A stretch of DNA of 64,000 bases from Hymenobacter lapidarius. GTDB taxonomy: Bacteria > Bacteroidota > Bacteroidia > Cytophagales > Hymenobacteraceae. The position numbers were made by a program, and so were the translations under genes. The notes under the pieces were generated by a model. The model worked only from the letters and a program-made list of their open reading frames with translations. It did no database searches and was not told where the DNA came from. Positions 35,796-46,274 of the stretch are shown one piece after another. The stretch covers positions 1 to 64,000 of the forward strand of contig NZ_MDZB01000120.1 of assembly GCF_001816145.1 (NCBI RefSeq), read 5' to 3'. Position 1 is the stretch's first letter. The number at the start of each line of letters is the position of its first letter.

Positions 35796-38135
35796 CTATT
35801 GCACCACCAGGCGGCCGGTGTACTCCGCATCGGCCACGGTTACGCGCACGGCGTATATGCCTGCGGGCAAGCCGTGCAGGTCAACCTGCGCGCCCACCGT
35901 GGCGCTGAGCGAAGCCGTGCGCTGGCGCACGGAGCGGCCCAGCATGTCCAGTACCTCCACGGTAGCGGTGCGGGCGGCCGTTAGGCCGGGCAGGCGCACC
36001 TGCACGGTTTCGGTAGCGGGGTTGGGGGCAAGTTCGAGGGTGTTGCGCTGCAGCGAGGCCGTGCGGGTAGCCGAAACCGTGCCGCAGGCCGTGCTGGTGT
36101 AGCTGCCCACGCCCGAGAAGTTATCCACGCCGCCCGATGCCCAGGTGCTGCTGCCGAAGGGACCGTTCCAGCGGCCGCCCTGGTTGGTGGCGGGCAGGCG
36201 GACCATGGTGTTGTTCAGCGTCGAGCCGTTGGTGATGGTCCAGGAGATGGGGCGCTGGCCAATCACACCGATAACGTCCAGCGTGTCCGTGCCGTCGAAG
36301 AGGGCAATGGCGTCATCGCCGTTGAAGAAGGCCACGTTGCTCTGAATGTCGGCCGCGGCCGCCACAGTGGCATCCGTCACGTCCGTGTTCACGATGACGT
36401 ACACGTCGCCGGGCGCTACGGTGCCCGCCAGGCCCAGAACGAACGTGGGCGTGGTGCTGGCCCCGTTGGCGTACAGCACCACCCGCTTGCCGTTCAGCGA
36501 CATGGGCGCGGTGGTGGGGTTGTAGATTTCCAGCACCTTGGTATTGCCCGTGTTCGATTCCACGTACTGCGAGAAGTAGGGCTTGGTGCACGGCGCGGCT
36601 GGCGGCGGTGTATCGTCGTTCACAATCGTGAGCACGTGGGCGTTGGGGGTGCCCCGGAGAACGAAGGGATTGGAGGGCGTGCCCAGTAGCAGACGCACGG
36701 TTTCGTTGGGCTCAAAGGTGGCATCGCCGGCCACGGTCACGGTCACGGGCTGGGTGAGGGCCGTGGCGCTGGCGAAGGTGAGGCTGGTCGTGCTCAAGGT
36801 GTAGTCGGTGGGGCTGGTGGCGGTGGTGCCGGCGGCGTCCACGGTCACGGGCACCGTGAAGGGAAAGGCGAGGCTGCCGGGGTTGGCCAGCGTCACGTTG
36901 GCGGTGTAGGTGGTGGTGCCGGTGTTGCCTTCCGGAATACTGCCCGCAGCAGCGGCAAAGGCAATGGTAGGCGCGGGGCCGTCGTCGTTGGTGATGGTGA
37001 GGATGTGCGCGCCCGGCGAGCCCACGCTGCTGCCGGTGCTGGGGTTGGTCAGGCTCAGGACTACGGTTTCATCGGCTTCGGGCTGGGTGTCGCCGTTCAC
37101 GGTCACGGTCACGGTCTGGCTGGTGCTGCCGGCCGCGAACGTCACCGTAGCCGGCGCGGCGAAGCTGAAGTCGCTGCCGTTGGTGGCGGTGGAGTTGGCT
37201 GCGTCCACGTTCACTTGCACAGTCGTGGCCGTGGTGGCGGCGGGGCTCAGGGTCAGCGTGAGGGTGTAGGCACTGGTGCCGGCGTTGCCTTCGGCAATGG
37301 TGCCGGTGGTGGCAGCAAAGCTAAACGTAGGGCCGGCCGGGGCGAAGCCCCAGGCCGTGGCCACGGAAGCCGGGTGGGCAATGTAGGGGTTGAAGTTGCC
37401 CTGGCTGGCGGCTACGCGGTTGTTGCGCTCAATCTCGCGGGCATCAACCGGGTCGGCCAGATGCCAGCGGTACAGGGTGGGCAGGTCGGCCAGTGCCCCG
37501 ATAACACCCTTGCCCGCATCGAAACTCTCGTTGGCGTGCATGGTGTAGAAGTAGAACGCCGCGCGGGCCAGGTTGCCCTTGTGGTCTTCGCGGGGCTCAA
37601 ACTGCGAGTTCGTGTCCTCGCTGTACTCGTCGATGTTGCTCGTCGGGATGGTGGTCAGGCGGGTGGTGTTGCGCAGCCAGCCCAGGGTGCTGGCGTCCGG
37701 AATGTCGGCAAACGGGTCGGCGCCCCGGTCCGAGTTCCACTGAATGCGGGTGGGGTAGAGGTGGTGAATGTCGGAGCGCATGCGCACCACTTCATCGAAC
37801 CACGACTGCGGAATGGTGTGCTCGGTGTTGATGTCGCGGACCACGCCCGGGTTAGTGCTGGTCGAGTTGAAGGGCACGTTCTCGGAATAACCCGAATACA
37901 CGCAGGTGATGGTGTTGTTAACGTTGTCGATGTAGTTGTACATCCGGCCGCGGGCCGTGCTGTAGTCCAACACCACGCGTTTGCCGTCGTACCAGTTGGC
38001 ACGGTACCAGTCGCGCAGGGCCACGCCTTCGAGGTTGGCGGGGGCGGCGGCGGGCATTGCCGGCACGGTTTGGGCGCTGAGGGCGGCGGGCAGCAAAGCC
38101 AGCGCCAGGCACAAAGAAGTAAAAAGGTGTTTCAT
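35796..38135 (-). CDS. secreted endonuclease I with Calx-beta and lamin-tail-like domains and T9SS type A sorting domain
   Basis: A 779-residue secreted nuclease. Signal peptide from ATG 38135 (MKHLFTSLCLALALLPAALS). The EndA/endonuclease I domain (about 30-270) has the His-Me-finger motif NTEHTIPQSWF and HHLYPT. Two Calx-beta-like modules follow (each ending HILTITNDDG / HVLTIVNDDT), then a lamin-tail-like domain (EIYNPTTAPMSLNGKRV, DVIGVIGQRP) and a type A sorting domain (LAPNPATETVQV...GLPAGIYAVRV...GRLVVQ). Likely degrades extracellular DNA for nutrients or in biofilms. Confidence 0.93.
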   Translation of the reverse strand: MKHLFTSLCLALALLPAALSAQTVPAMPAAAPANLEGVALRDWYRANWYDGKRVVLDYSTARGRMYNYIDNVNNTITCVYSGYSENVPFNSTSTNPGVVRDINTEHTIPQSWFDEVVRMRSDIHHLYPTRIQWNSDRGADPFADIPDASTLGWLRNTTRLTTIPTSNIDEYSEDTNSQFEPREDHKGNLARAAFYFYTMHANESFDAGKGVIGALADLPTLYRWHLADPVDAREIERNNRVAASQGNFNPYIAHPASVATAWGFAPAGPTFSFAATTGTIAEGNAGTSAYTLTLTLSPAATTATTVQVNVDAANSTATNGSDFSFAAPATVTFAAGSTSQTVTVTVNGDTQPEADETVVLSLTNPSTGSSVGSPGAHILTITNDDGPAPTIAFAAAAGSIPEGNTGTTTYTANVTLANPGSLAFPFTVPVTVDAAGTTATSPTDYTLSTTSLTFASATALTQPVTVTVAGDATFEPNETVRLLLGTPSNPFVLRGTPNAHVLTIVNDDTPPPAAPCTKPYFSQYVESNTGNTKVLEIYNPTTAPMSLNGKRVVLYANGASTTPTFVLGLAGTVAPGDVYVIVNTDVTDATVAAAADIQSNVAFFNGDDAIALFDGTDTLDVIGVIGQRPISWTITNGSTLNNTMVRLPATNQGGRWNGPFGSSTWASGGVDNFSGVGSYTSTACGTVSATRTASLQRNTLELAPNPATETVQVRLPGLTAARTATVEVLDMLGRSVRQRTASLSATVGAQVDLHGLPAGIYAVRVTVADAEYTGRLVVQ

Positions 38136-38273
38136 ACGATGATAACAAGCCGGGAAAGAAACAAAGATAACAACCCGGACCGGTGGCACGAACTGCCCGC
38201 CCGTTACCAAACCAAGTATAGTTGGGCTGTACTTTCGCTGCGTCATTTTCACTCATTTCATACCCTTTCACTC

Positions 38274-38573
38274 ATGCCCGACATCACCCCCGCCGAACTC
38301 CACCAGCGCCAGCAAGCCAGCGAAACCCCCACCATCATCGACGTGCGCGAAACCTGGGAGCACGAGGAAGGCCGCATCCCCGGCGCCCAGAACATCCCCC
38401 TCAACTCCCTGCCCGAGAAGCTCGACGACCTCGACGAGCTGAAGGACCAAGAAGTCATCGTGCATTGCAAGGGCGGCAGCCGCGCAACTTCGGCCAAAGC
38501 GTACCTCACCCAGCAGGGCTTCACCAACGTGCGCAACCTGGAAGGTGGCTTTCAGGCCTACCAGCAAGGATAG
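38274..38573 (+). CDS. single-domain rhodanese-like protein
   Basis: A 99-residue rhodanese domain. DVRETWEHEEGRIPGAQNIP and the active-site loop with Cys65 (VHCKGGSRA) are intact, so it can carry persulfide sulfur (GlpE/PspE-like). It is divergent from the nuclease. A TACTTTCG promoter-like box lies at about 38230-38237. A large palindrome follows. Confidence 0.92.
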   Translation: MPDITPAELHQRQQASETPTIIDVRETWEHEEGRIPGAQNIPLNSLPEKLDDLDELKDQEVIVHCKGGSRATSAKAYLTQQGFTNVRNLEGGFQAYQQG

Positions 38574-38622
38574 GGCGTTGCGCCCGGCGTTTTGGCTACG
38601 CACGTAAGCGGCGCTGCCATTG

Positions 38623-38726
38623 ACCTCACCCCCGGCCCCTCTCCCGCGGAGAGGGGAGCCTGACGATTACAGCCGAAAGGGTCGCCGTGGCTCCCCTCTC
38701 CGCGGGAGAGGGGCCGGGGGTGAGGT
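38623..38726. repeat. large palindromic repeat
   Basis: Perfect 38-base inverted arms at 38623-38660 and 38689-38726, outer ends ACCTCACCCCCGGCCCCTCT. The right arm ends directly at the recQ stop codon. It sits between convergent rhodanese and recQ genes and may terminate both. Confidence 0.92.
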
Positions 38727-40672
<1,946 letters not shown>

Positions 40673-40676
40673 AGGG

Positions 40677-40706
40677 CGAAGGTACTGCCGCGTGTAGCTA
40701 ACCAAA
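40677..40706 (-). promoter_or_regulatory. recQ promoter, near-leaderless
   Basis: On the minus strand TTTG (40706-40703) is followed by 18 bases and TACCTTCG (40684-40677), close to the Bacteroidota TTTG-N19-TAnnTTTG consensus. The box ends four bases before the ATG at 40672, so the transcript start would be at or next to the start codon. Confidence 0.6.
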
Positions 40707-40912
40707 GGTTGCTGGCCTTGCTGCCTTTGCGTTGCTCAGTAAGACAGTCAAATGGGCGAAACATACCCTCAGTAGTAGTTCACGAAACTCATCCCCAATC
40801 AGCATTTCGTAAACTTTGAATCGTAGACGGGTTTCTTAAACTCGTACTGCCCTGCAGTGGCCCGCTGGCACCTAGTGCCGGGCATCTGCGAGGAGTTTAC
40901 CCAAAGGAGCCT

Positions 40913-41359
40913 TTATTTGATGGAGGCTATTTTAACCGCCTTGCCTTGTTGGAGGACCGTCACGTGAATGGTGGTCTTTTCAGTAGGGGCGGACCCATAC
41001 GAAACCCTATACCCGTTTAATACCTTGGCATCTTTCTGGACGGACAAGGTATTGACCCAGGCAATGTCCACGTCTTGCGCGTACAGAAACGGGTCTGTTT
41101 CCAGGTGCCTGCTGGCGTATTGTGCCTGAATTTTTCGGAACAGACTGGCCGTGCAATACTCTTTTTGCAAGGCCAATGCTTGGGCCAGGTTAGCCCGCGT
41201 GGGTGCCTGTGCTCCAACCGTGATGTACGCAGTGTAAAACGCCTTTAACATCGCCCCAGCCGCTCGGTCCGCTGGGGTGGAGCGCGCTTGTCCACTCCCA
41301 TAGCAGGGCAGCAGCACCCAGCCGAGGCAAAAGATAATCCATCGAATGTCCGCGTTCAT
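40913..41359 (-). CDS. DUF3828-like secreted protein
   Basis: A 148-residue protein with an N-terminal hydrophobic signal region (about 7-24). The domain pattern AFYTAYI...LQKEYCTASLFRKIQ...DPFLYAQDVDIAWV...NGYRVSY resembles DUF3828 proteins, small periplasmic or outer proteins of unknown role. It lies downstream of the two-component genes on the same strand but is separated by a 94-base region with a palindrome. Confidence 0.65.
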   Translation of the reverse strand: MNADIRWIIFCLGWVLLPCYGSGQARSTPADRAAGAMLKAFYTAYITVGAQAPTRANLAQALALQKEYCTASLFRKIQAQYASRHLETDPFLYAQDVDIAWVNTLSVQKDAKVLNGYRVSYGSAPTEKTTIHVTVLQQGKAVKIASIK

Positions 41360-41404
41360 TCCAAAGGGCTAGGTTATCTACAAAGGTGGTTTAGGAAAAC
41401 GGTC

Positions 41405-41428
41405 GAAATTTTAGCTTAGTAAAATTTC
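41405..41428. promoter_or_regulatory. short AT-rich palindrome upstream of the DUF3828-like gene
   Basis: GAAATTTTA and TAAAATTTC (9-base perfect arms) flank GCTTAG, 46 bases upstream of the ATG at 41359. It could be an operator for that gene or part of the terminator of the response-regulator gene. Confidence 0.4.
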
Positions 41429-41453
41429 TGGCGTCGCATAAAGCCCGGTTGCT

Positions 41454-41852
41454 TTACCGTTGAAAGTGCAGCTGCATAATGTTCTCGATTTTCTCCTTGG
41501 TCAGTGGCTTGCTGACCAGCCCGGCGATGTTGAGCTCTTCGAGGCGGGACAGGTCGCGGGCGTCCATGGTGGTGGTGAGCATGATAACGACCGTGGCGCT
41601 GCGCTGGGCCTGGGGCAGGCGCTTGTATGCTTCCAGGAACTGGATGCCGTTCATGCCCGGCATGTTCACGTCCAGCAGAATGAGTGCGGGTGCGGTGGGG
41701 CCGGCGCTGTTCTCAATAAGGTCCAGGGCCTGATTGCCGTTTTCGGCCACCAGCAGCTGGTCCGTGACGCCGAGGCTCTGAAACAGCAGCTCGTTCAAGA
41801 AATTGTTGGTCGAATCGTCGTCGACCAGGAGCACGCTCGAAAGCTTTTTCAT
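41454..41852 (-). CDS. single-domain response regulator (CheY-like)
   Basis: A 132-residue receiver domain without output domain. The acidic pocket is in VDDD (about 10-13), the phosphoacceptor is Asp61 (LLDVNMPG), and the switch Thr and Lys are in LTTT and SKPL. It starts 27 bases downstream of the histidine kinase gene and should be phosphorylated by it; such regulators act by protein-protein interaction. Confidence 0.93.
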   Translation of the reverse strand: MKKLSSVLLVDDDSTNNFLNELLFQSLGVTDQLLVAENGNQALDLIENSAGPTAPALILLDVNMPGMNGIQFLEAYKRLPQAQRSATVVIMLTTTMDARDLSRLEELNIAGLVSKPLTKEKIENIMQLHFQR

Positions 41853-41879
41853 GCCAGCAGGGGAATAAAAGATGAAGGG

Positions 41880-43973
41880 CTAGCCTGCGTTAGGCAGCGT
41901 AACGGTGAAGGTGGATCCCACGCCTGGCTGGCTTTGCACTGCGATGCTGCCGCCGGCGTTCTCCACCATTTTCTTGACCATGTACAAGCCCACACCCGAG
42001 CCGGGCACATGGCCGTGCAGGCGGCGAAACATGCGGAATAATTCGGTTTGCTGCGCCGCACTCAGGCCCAGTCCGTTGTCCTGCACCTCCAGCACCACCT
42101 GGTCGGGGGCGGCGTGGCAGCGCAACTGCACTTCGGGGGCCCGGTCGGGCGTCCGGTACTTCACGGCGTTGCTGAGCAGGTTGTAAACGATGGAGCGCAT
42201 GTTTTTGGCCGAAAAGCGGACCGTGAAGCACGCGGCCAGGTCCACGGTGAGCGTGGCCCCGGCGGCGGTCAGCTCGGGCAGCATGTCGAGGCGCACGGCG
42301 TCGACCAGCGTGGGCAAGTCAATTTCTTCGGCGAGGTGGCCGGGCTGCCCCTGCTGCAGGCGCGTCACGTCGGTGAGGTGGCCCAGCGTTTGCTGGAAGC
42401 GGGCCACCGCGTCGTCCATCATGCCGAGCAGGCGCGGCACCAGCGGGACTTCGAAGGCCGTGGCCGGCAGATGCTCGCGCAGAGCCAGCAGCAGGCCTTC
42501 GACGTTGGTGATGGGCGACTTCAGGTCGTGCGAAGCCGAATAAACGAAGGTATCCAGGTCGGAGTTGGTGCGCGTGAGGCGGTTGTTGGCAACTTTCAGC
42601 TCCTCGTTGGTAGCCAGCATTTCCTGGTTGATGGCGGCCAGCTCCGCATTCAGGGCGTGCACTTGTTGGCGGGCCAGCACCTGGTCAGTCACGTCGTAGA
42701 CAAACGCCGCCACGCCCACAATGCGGCCTTCCTCGCGGTAGGCCTGGTAGGCAAACGTGACGTAGCGCGGGCTGCCGGGATGCAGTTTGGCCAGCGGCAT
42801 GTCGATGACGGCCTGGCTTTCGCCGGTGGCGTATACCATGTCCATCAGCTCGACCAGGCCCGCCAGCCGGATGCGTGGGTATACCTCCGACAGGGTGTGG
42901 CCGCGCAGCGGCCCGGTCCACGCTTCGGGCGGAAACAGCTCCACGAAGGCCGGGTTGAAGTGGTCGATGCGGTGGTCGGGCTCGCGCAGCAGCACGATGG
43001 ACACCGGCGTCTGCTCGAATATCTGGAACAAGTCCTGTCGCTGCTGGGCCTGGCGCTGCACCACGGCCAGCATGGCGGCCTGCACCGTCTCGGCCTGCTT
43101 GCGGGACCGCACCCGGTCGGTGACGTCCGCGATGAACACCAGGATGCCCTGCGGACGCTCCTGGCCGTCGAACAGCGGCTGGTAAATAAAGTCGATGTAC
43201 CGCGTCTCGGCCGACCCCGCGGCGGCACCCGGCAGCAGGAGCACCGTTTCGGTGCCGCTGAAGGGCTGGCCGGTGGTGTACACTCGGTCAAGCAGGGCCA
43301 GGAAACCCTGTTCCCTGATTTCGGGCAGCATCTCGGCCACCGTGCGGCCTTGCGCGGCGCGGCCCGCCACCAGGCGCTGGTAGTGGTCGTTGAAGAACGA
43401 ATAGCGGTGCTCGGGGCCGCTGAGCGTGGCGATGGCGGCCGGCACCTGGCCGATAATCTGGCCCAACAGGCCCTGCTGCACCCGGAGATGCTCACGTTGC
43501 TGCTCGGCCTCGACGAGGGCGGTGCGGGTTTCGGCCGTGCGGGCGGCCTGTTCGCGGGCCTGGGCCGCCGGCAGCGGGTCTAGGGTGTCGAGGAAGCTGA
43601 CGACCAACAGCGCCCCCTGCCGCCGGGCCACCAAGTGAAAATAGCTGTCGAGGCCGTCGTGCTGAAAATTAAAGGCCTCGCGCTGGGTTTGCCCCGACAG
43701 GAAAGCATCGCGGTAAAAGGCGAAAATACCAACCGGCCCGGCGTTGGGAAAGCGCGTCAGAAAAGACTCCGTGGGGCGCTGCGGCAGCCGCAGCATCTGC
43801 TGGGCGGCGGGGTTGAGGTACTCGTAGGCCAGGTCGGTCATCGTCTCGCCGGTCGCGTCGTAAACCGGGCGCAACAGCACGAAGCCCGTCAGGGCGATTT
43901 CCATTAGTGTGAGCGAGAAATCGTTGGGGCCCGCCAGGTCAGCGGGAAGGGTCGAAGCTGGCGTATCGAGCAT
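41880..43973 (-). CDS. PAS-domain sensor histidine kinase
   Basis: A 697-residue soluble kinase with no membrane segment. Three PAS domains are suggested: about 15-115, 165-290 (MPxIREQGF...FIADVTDR) and 325-435 (VSIVLLREPDHRIDHFNPAFVELF...VAAFVYDVTDQV), followed by a coiled-coil linker, a HisKA domain with His482 (YSASHDLKSP), and an ATPase domain (NLLSNAVKYR, DNGLGLS, GSGVGLYMVKKM). It probably senses a cytoplasmic or redox signal. It forms an operon with the single-domain response regulator. Confidence 0.92.
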   Translation of the reverse strand: MLDTPASTLPADLAGPNDFSLTLMEIALTGFVLLRPVYDATGETMTDLAYEYLNPAAQQMLRLPQRPTESFLTRFPNAGPVGIFAFYRDAFLSGQTQREAFNFQHDGLDSYFHLVARRQGALLVVSFLDTLDPLPAAQAREQAARTAETRTALVEAEQQREHLRVQQGLLGQIIGQVPAAIATLSGPEHRYSFFNDHYQRLVAGRAAQGRTVAEMLPEIREQGFLALLDRVYTTGQPFSGTETVLLLPGAAAGSAETRYIDFIYQPLFDGQERPQGILVFIADVTDRVRSRKQAETVQAAMLAVVQRQAQQRQDLFQIFEQTPVSIVLLREPDHRIDHFNPAFVELFPPEAWTGPLRGHTLSEVYPRIRLAGLVELMDMVYATGESQAVIDMPLAKLHPGSPRYVTFAYQAYREEGRIVGVAAFVYDVTDQVLARQQVHALNAELAAINQEMLATNEELKVANNRLTRTNSDLDTFVYSASHDLKSPITNVEGLLLALREHLPATAFEVPLVPRLLGMMDDAVARFQQTLGHLTDVTRLQQGQPGHLAEEIDLPTLVDAVRLDMLPELTAAGATLTVDLAACFTVRFSAKNMRSIVYNLLSNAVKYRTPDRAPEVQLRCHAAPDQVVLEVQDNGLGLSAAQQTELFRMFRRLHGHVPGSGVGLYMVKKMVENAGGSIAVQSQPGVGSTFTVTLPNAG

Positions 43974-44378
43974 AGGGGGAGATGTGCAGGCTAGAATACA
44001 GGTTCCTTCGCTTCGGGTTCCGGGTCGGCTTGCCTGGCTTTAGCGTAGGGGTTTGCCAAGGGCTGAATGACAACTGCGGCCGGTCGAGCACGGTACTGCA
44101 GGTCCAGCCTTTGCGCCCGGTTACGCTGCCTTGCGCATGGAAGTTCGCTGCCACGCTTTTAAAAACGAAACTGCCAGGTGGCAGCGGACTGTGTTACCAG
44201 CCTGCCCAGGAAGGTGCGACGAACCACTGACCACGGATTACTTCACCCCAGGGACTACCAACGAAACGCGGCAGCTTCAGCTTTAGAAGACACACGTAGC
44301 CCCGCTCGTCTGTAGAAAGGGCAACAAAAAAGCCCGGCACCTCACGGCACCGGGCTCCTTTACTAACAAAACCGAAGC
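43974..44378. other. non-coding region
   Basis: Between the histidine kinase gene and the gene at 44379-45158. Apart from the terminator at 44323-44361 and a possible kinase promoter near 43975-44050, no RNA gene or supported ORF is seen; the plus-strand ORF here lacks family-like composition. Confidence 0.5.
44323..44361 (-). terminator. terminator of the gene at 44379-45158
   Basis: On the minus strand AGCCCGGTGCC (44356-44346) pairs with GGTGCCGGGCT (one mismatch) and is followed by TTTTTTGTT. It lies about 20 bases beyond the stop codon. Confidence 0.8.
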
Positions 44379-45158
44379 TTAAGCAGCCGCTTTCTCGCCG
44401 TTCTCACGGTCATCGATGGCCTTGCGCAGCTTGGCGATGGCCTGAATGGCGCGCTCCTCGTCCAGCCGGTTGATGTTGAGCAGCATCTTGGTCTTCTCGG
44501 GGCGGGTGATCACCGGGTGGTTCAGCAAGCGGATGATTTCCTCTTTCTGCGAAGCCGTGGCGTACTGTACCGGGGCGGCCTGCTCGGCGGCCACGGCAGG
44601 GACTTCGGTGGGCACTACCTGCATGGCAGGCACGGCCTGGGCTACGGCGGCAGCGGGCGCCACGGTGGCCGTATTGGTGTTGTAATCCATTTCCTCAGCG
44701 GGCGTGGGCTCGTAGCCGGCGGCACGGATAATCCAGGCCAGGCAGTTGCGGTAGGCCTTGCCGATGGCACGGGTCTGTGCCATGCTCATGATGGCAAATT
44801 CCTGGTAGAATTTCTTCCCGCTCTCCTTATTGGAGCACACAGCGAAGCCAGCGCCCACGGTCGTCTGGTGGCGAAGGTCAAACAGCGTCACCTTGGCCTG
44901 GTACTTCATCTCATCGGGGCTGCTCACGTTGATGACGTGCTCCACGATGGGCACGATGCCCAGGCGCGAACCGGCGTACTGCCAGCCCTCCACGTTCACG
45001 AACTCCTTACCCTGCACGTTGGTGGTGAGCTTGTTGTCCTTGATGAACTTGGCGAGGTCCTTCGCCAGGTCCAGCGTCTCATCGGAGCGACTGATGTCGT
45101 AGCTCTCGACTTTCACTTTTTTGGTAATGTCCTTAGTGGTTTTGGTGGCCTCGTTCAT
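44379..45158 (-). CDS. conserved protein of phage-like type, possible ssDNA-associated function
   Basis: A 259-residue soluble protein starting at ATG 45158. The N-terminal half contains NVEGWQYAGSRLGIVPIVEH and the well-conserved MAQTRAIGKAYRNCLAWIIRAAGYEPTPAEEM, a pattern seen in phage and actinobacterial proteins of uncertain function that some place near ssDNA-annealing families. The C-terminal Ala/Pro-rich linker leads to a short helical domain (TASQKEEIIRLLNHPVITRPEKTKMLLNINRL) like a zinc-free end of recombination proteins. No phage genes surround it, so it is a resident or a relic. Confidence 0.5.
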   Translation of the reverse strand: MNEATKTTKDITKKVKVESYDISRSDETLDLAKDLAKFIKDNKLTTNVQGKEFVNVEGWQYAGSRLGIVPIVEHVINVSSPDEMKYQAKVTLFDLRHQTTVGAGFAVCSNKESGKKFYQEFAIMSMAQTRAIGKAYRNCLAWIIRAAGYEPTPAEEMDYNTNTATVAPAAAVAQAVPAMQVVPTEVPAVAAEQAAPVQYATASQKEEIIRLLNHPVITRPEKTKMLLNINRLDEERAIQAIAKLRKAIDDRENGEKAAA

Positions 45159-45365
45159 GGCTGTGTTCTTTAGTAATGTGTCCAACTGATGTTCGGGTTT
45201 ATAACCGAGGCATTGCGAGAAACGTGCCAGAAAAGCCAAAAATATTGGGAAATTTTATTGCTGTTTATCAGGATGTTGAATGGTTTAGTGAAATTTTCAT
45301 GACTAATCAGATTGGGTGAGTGGCCAGCGTAAGGGTTTTCGCTTGTTGAGTGGGCCATAAAGCTT

Positions 45366-45460
45366 TCCCGCAGAGGAGCGCAGAGGATTTACGCAGAGGG
45401 CCGCAGAAAAATAAATCCTCTGCGGCCCTCTGCGTAAATCCTCTGCGTTCCTCTGCGGGA
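45366..45460. repeat. large palindromic repeat
   Basis: 42-base arms at 45366-45407 and 45419-45460 with a single mismatch and an 11-base AT loop. It is rich in CGCAGAGG units. It lies between the lolD stop and the AT-rich upstream region of the gene at 44379-45158. Confidence 0.92.
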
Positions 45461-45478
45461 ACCAATCGTTGGTATTCT

Positions 45479-46138
45479 TTACCCGCCTTCCACGATGTGG
45501 CCGTCGCGCATCACAATCTTGCGGTCAGCCATTTCGGCCAGCTGGTCGTTGTGCGTCACGATGACGAAGGTCTGGCCCAGCTCTTTGCGCAGCAGGAAGA
45601 AAATCTGGTGCAGCTCCTGGGCGTTCTTGGTGTCGAGGTTGCCGCTGGGCTCGTCGGCGAAAATGATTTCGGGCGAGTTGATGAGGGCGCGGGCCACGGA
45701 CACGCGCTGCTGCTCGCCGCCGCTCATTTCGCTGGGCTTGTGGTCGGCCCGGAATTCCATGTTGAGCATGCCAAGCAGCTCGCGGGCCCGTACGCGCACT
45801 TCTTTTTCGGAGCGGCCAGCCAGATAGGCAGGCAGGCACACGTTTTCGAGCGCCGTGAACTCGGGCAGCAGGTTGTGAAACTGGAAAATGAAGCCAATGT
45901 GCCGGTTGCGGAACCGAGCTAGGTCGTTGCGTCCCAGCGTGCTGACGGATTCGCCATCAAACAATACCTCGCCCGAATCGGGGTTGTCCAGGGTGCCGAG
46001 AATGTGCAGCAGCGTGCTTTTTCCCGCGCCTGAAGAGCCTACGATGCTGACAATTTCCGACTTTTCAATCGTCAAGTCGATTCCCTTGAGCACGTTCAGG
46101 GAGTTGTAGCTCTTGTGAATGTTGATAGCTTGCAGCAA
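45479..46138 (-). CDS. lolD: ABC transporter ATP-binding protein, LolD family
   Basis: A 219-residue ATPase. Walker [11 protein letters not shown]-loop [10 protein letters not shown], signature [14 protein letters not shown], Walker [13 protein letters not shown] and the H-loop THNDQ are all intact. The LolD/MacB-like pattern suggests it energises a LolCE-type lipoprotein extractor from the inner membrane; in Bacteroidota the permease is normally encoded elsewhere and none is here. Start at 46138. Confidence 0.9.
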   Translation of the reverse strand: MLQAINIHKSYNSLNVLKGIDLTIEKSEIVSIVGSSGAGKSTLLHILGTLDNPDSGEVLFDGESVSTLGRNDLARFRNRHIGFIFQFHNLLPEFTALENVCLPAYLAGRSEKEVRVRARELLGMLNMEFRADHKPSEMSGGEQQRVSVARALINSPEIIFADEPSGNLDTKNAQELHQIFFLLRKELGQTFVIVTHNDQLAEMADRKIVMRDGHIVEGG

Positions 46139-46274
46139 CGGAAGGCAACGAAAAGCGTGAGTGATGCGGTAGTGGCAAAGCTACGCAGAATCTACGCGTG
46201 CGTTACGGGGCCGCGTACGTGTTGCAAACCGGGCGGCGTGTTTTGAAAATTTGCCAGTGACTGACCTTTCGCTC

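Noticed and set aside
35449..36102. Plus-strand 217-codon ORF after the barrel protein
   Set aside because: It overlaps the 3' end of the endonuclease gene on the other strand and has no domain, signal or plausible start.
37005..38273. Long plus-strand ORF opposite the endonuclease I gene
   Set aside because: Only its final 99 codons (rhodanese from ATG 38274) have protein-like features; the rest mirrors the nuclease gene on the other strand.
45366..45460. GCAGAGG-rich repeat considered as a CRISPR array
   Set aside because: The unit is a single inverted repeat with an 11-base loop and there are no spaced direct repeats or cas genes.
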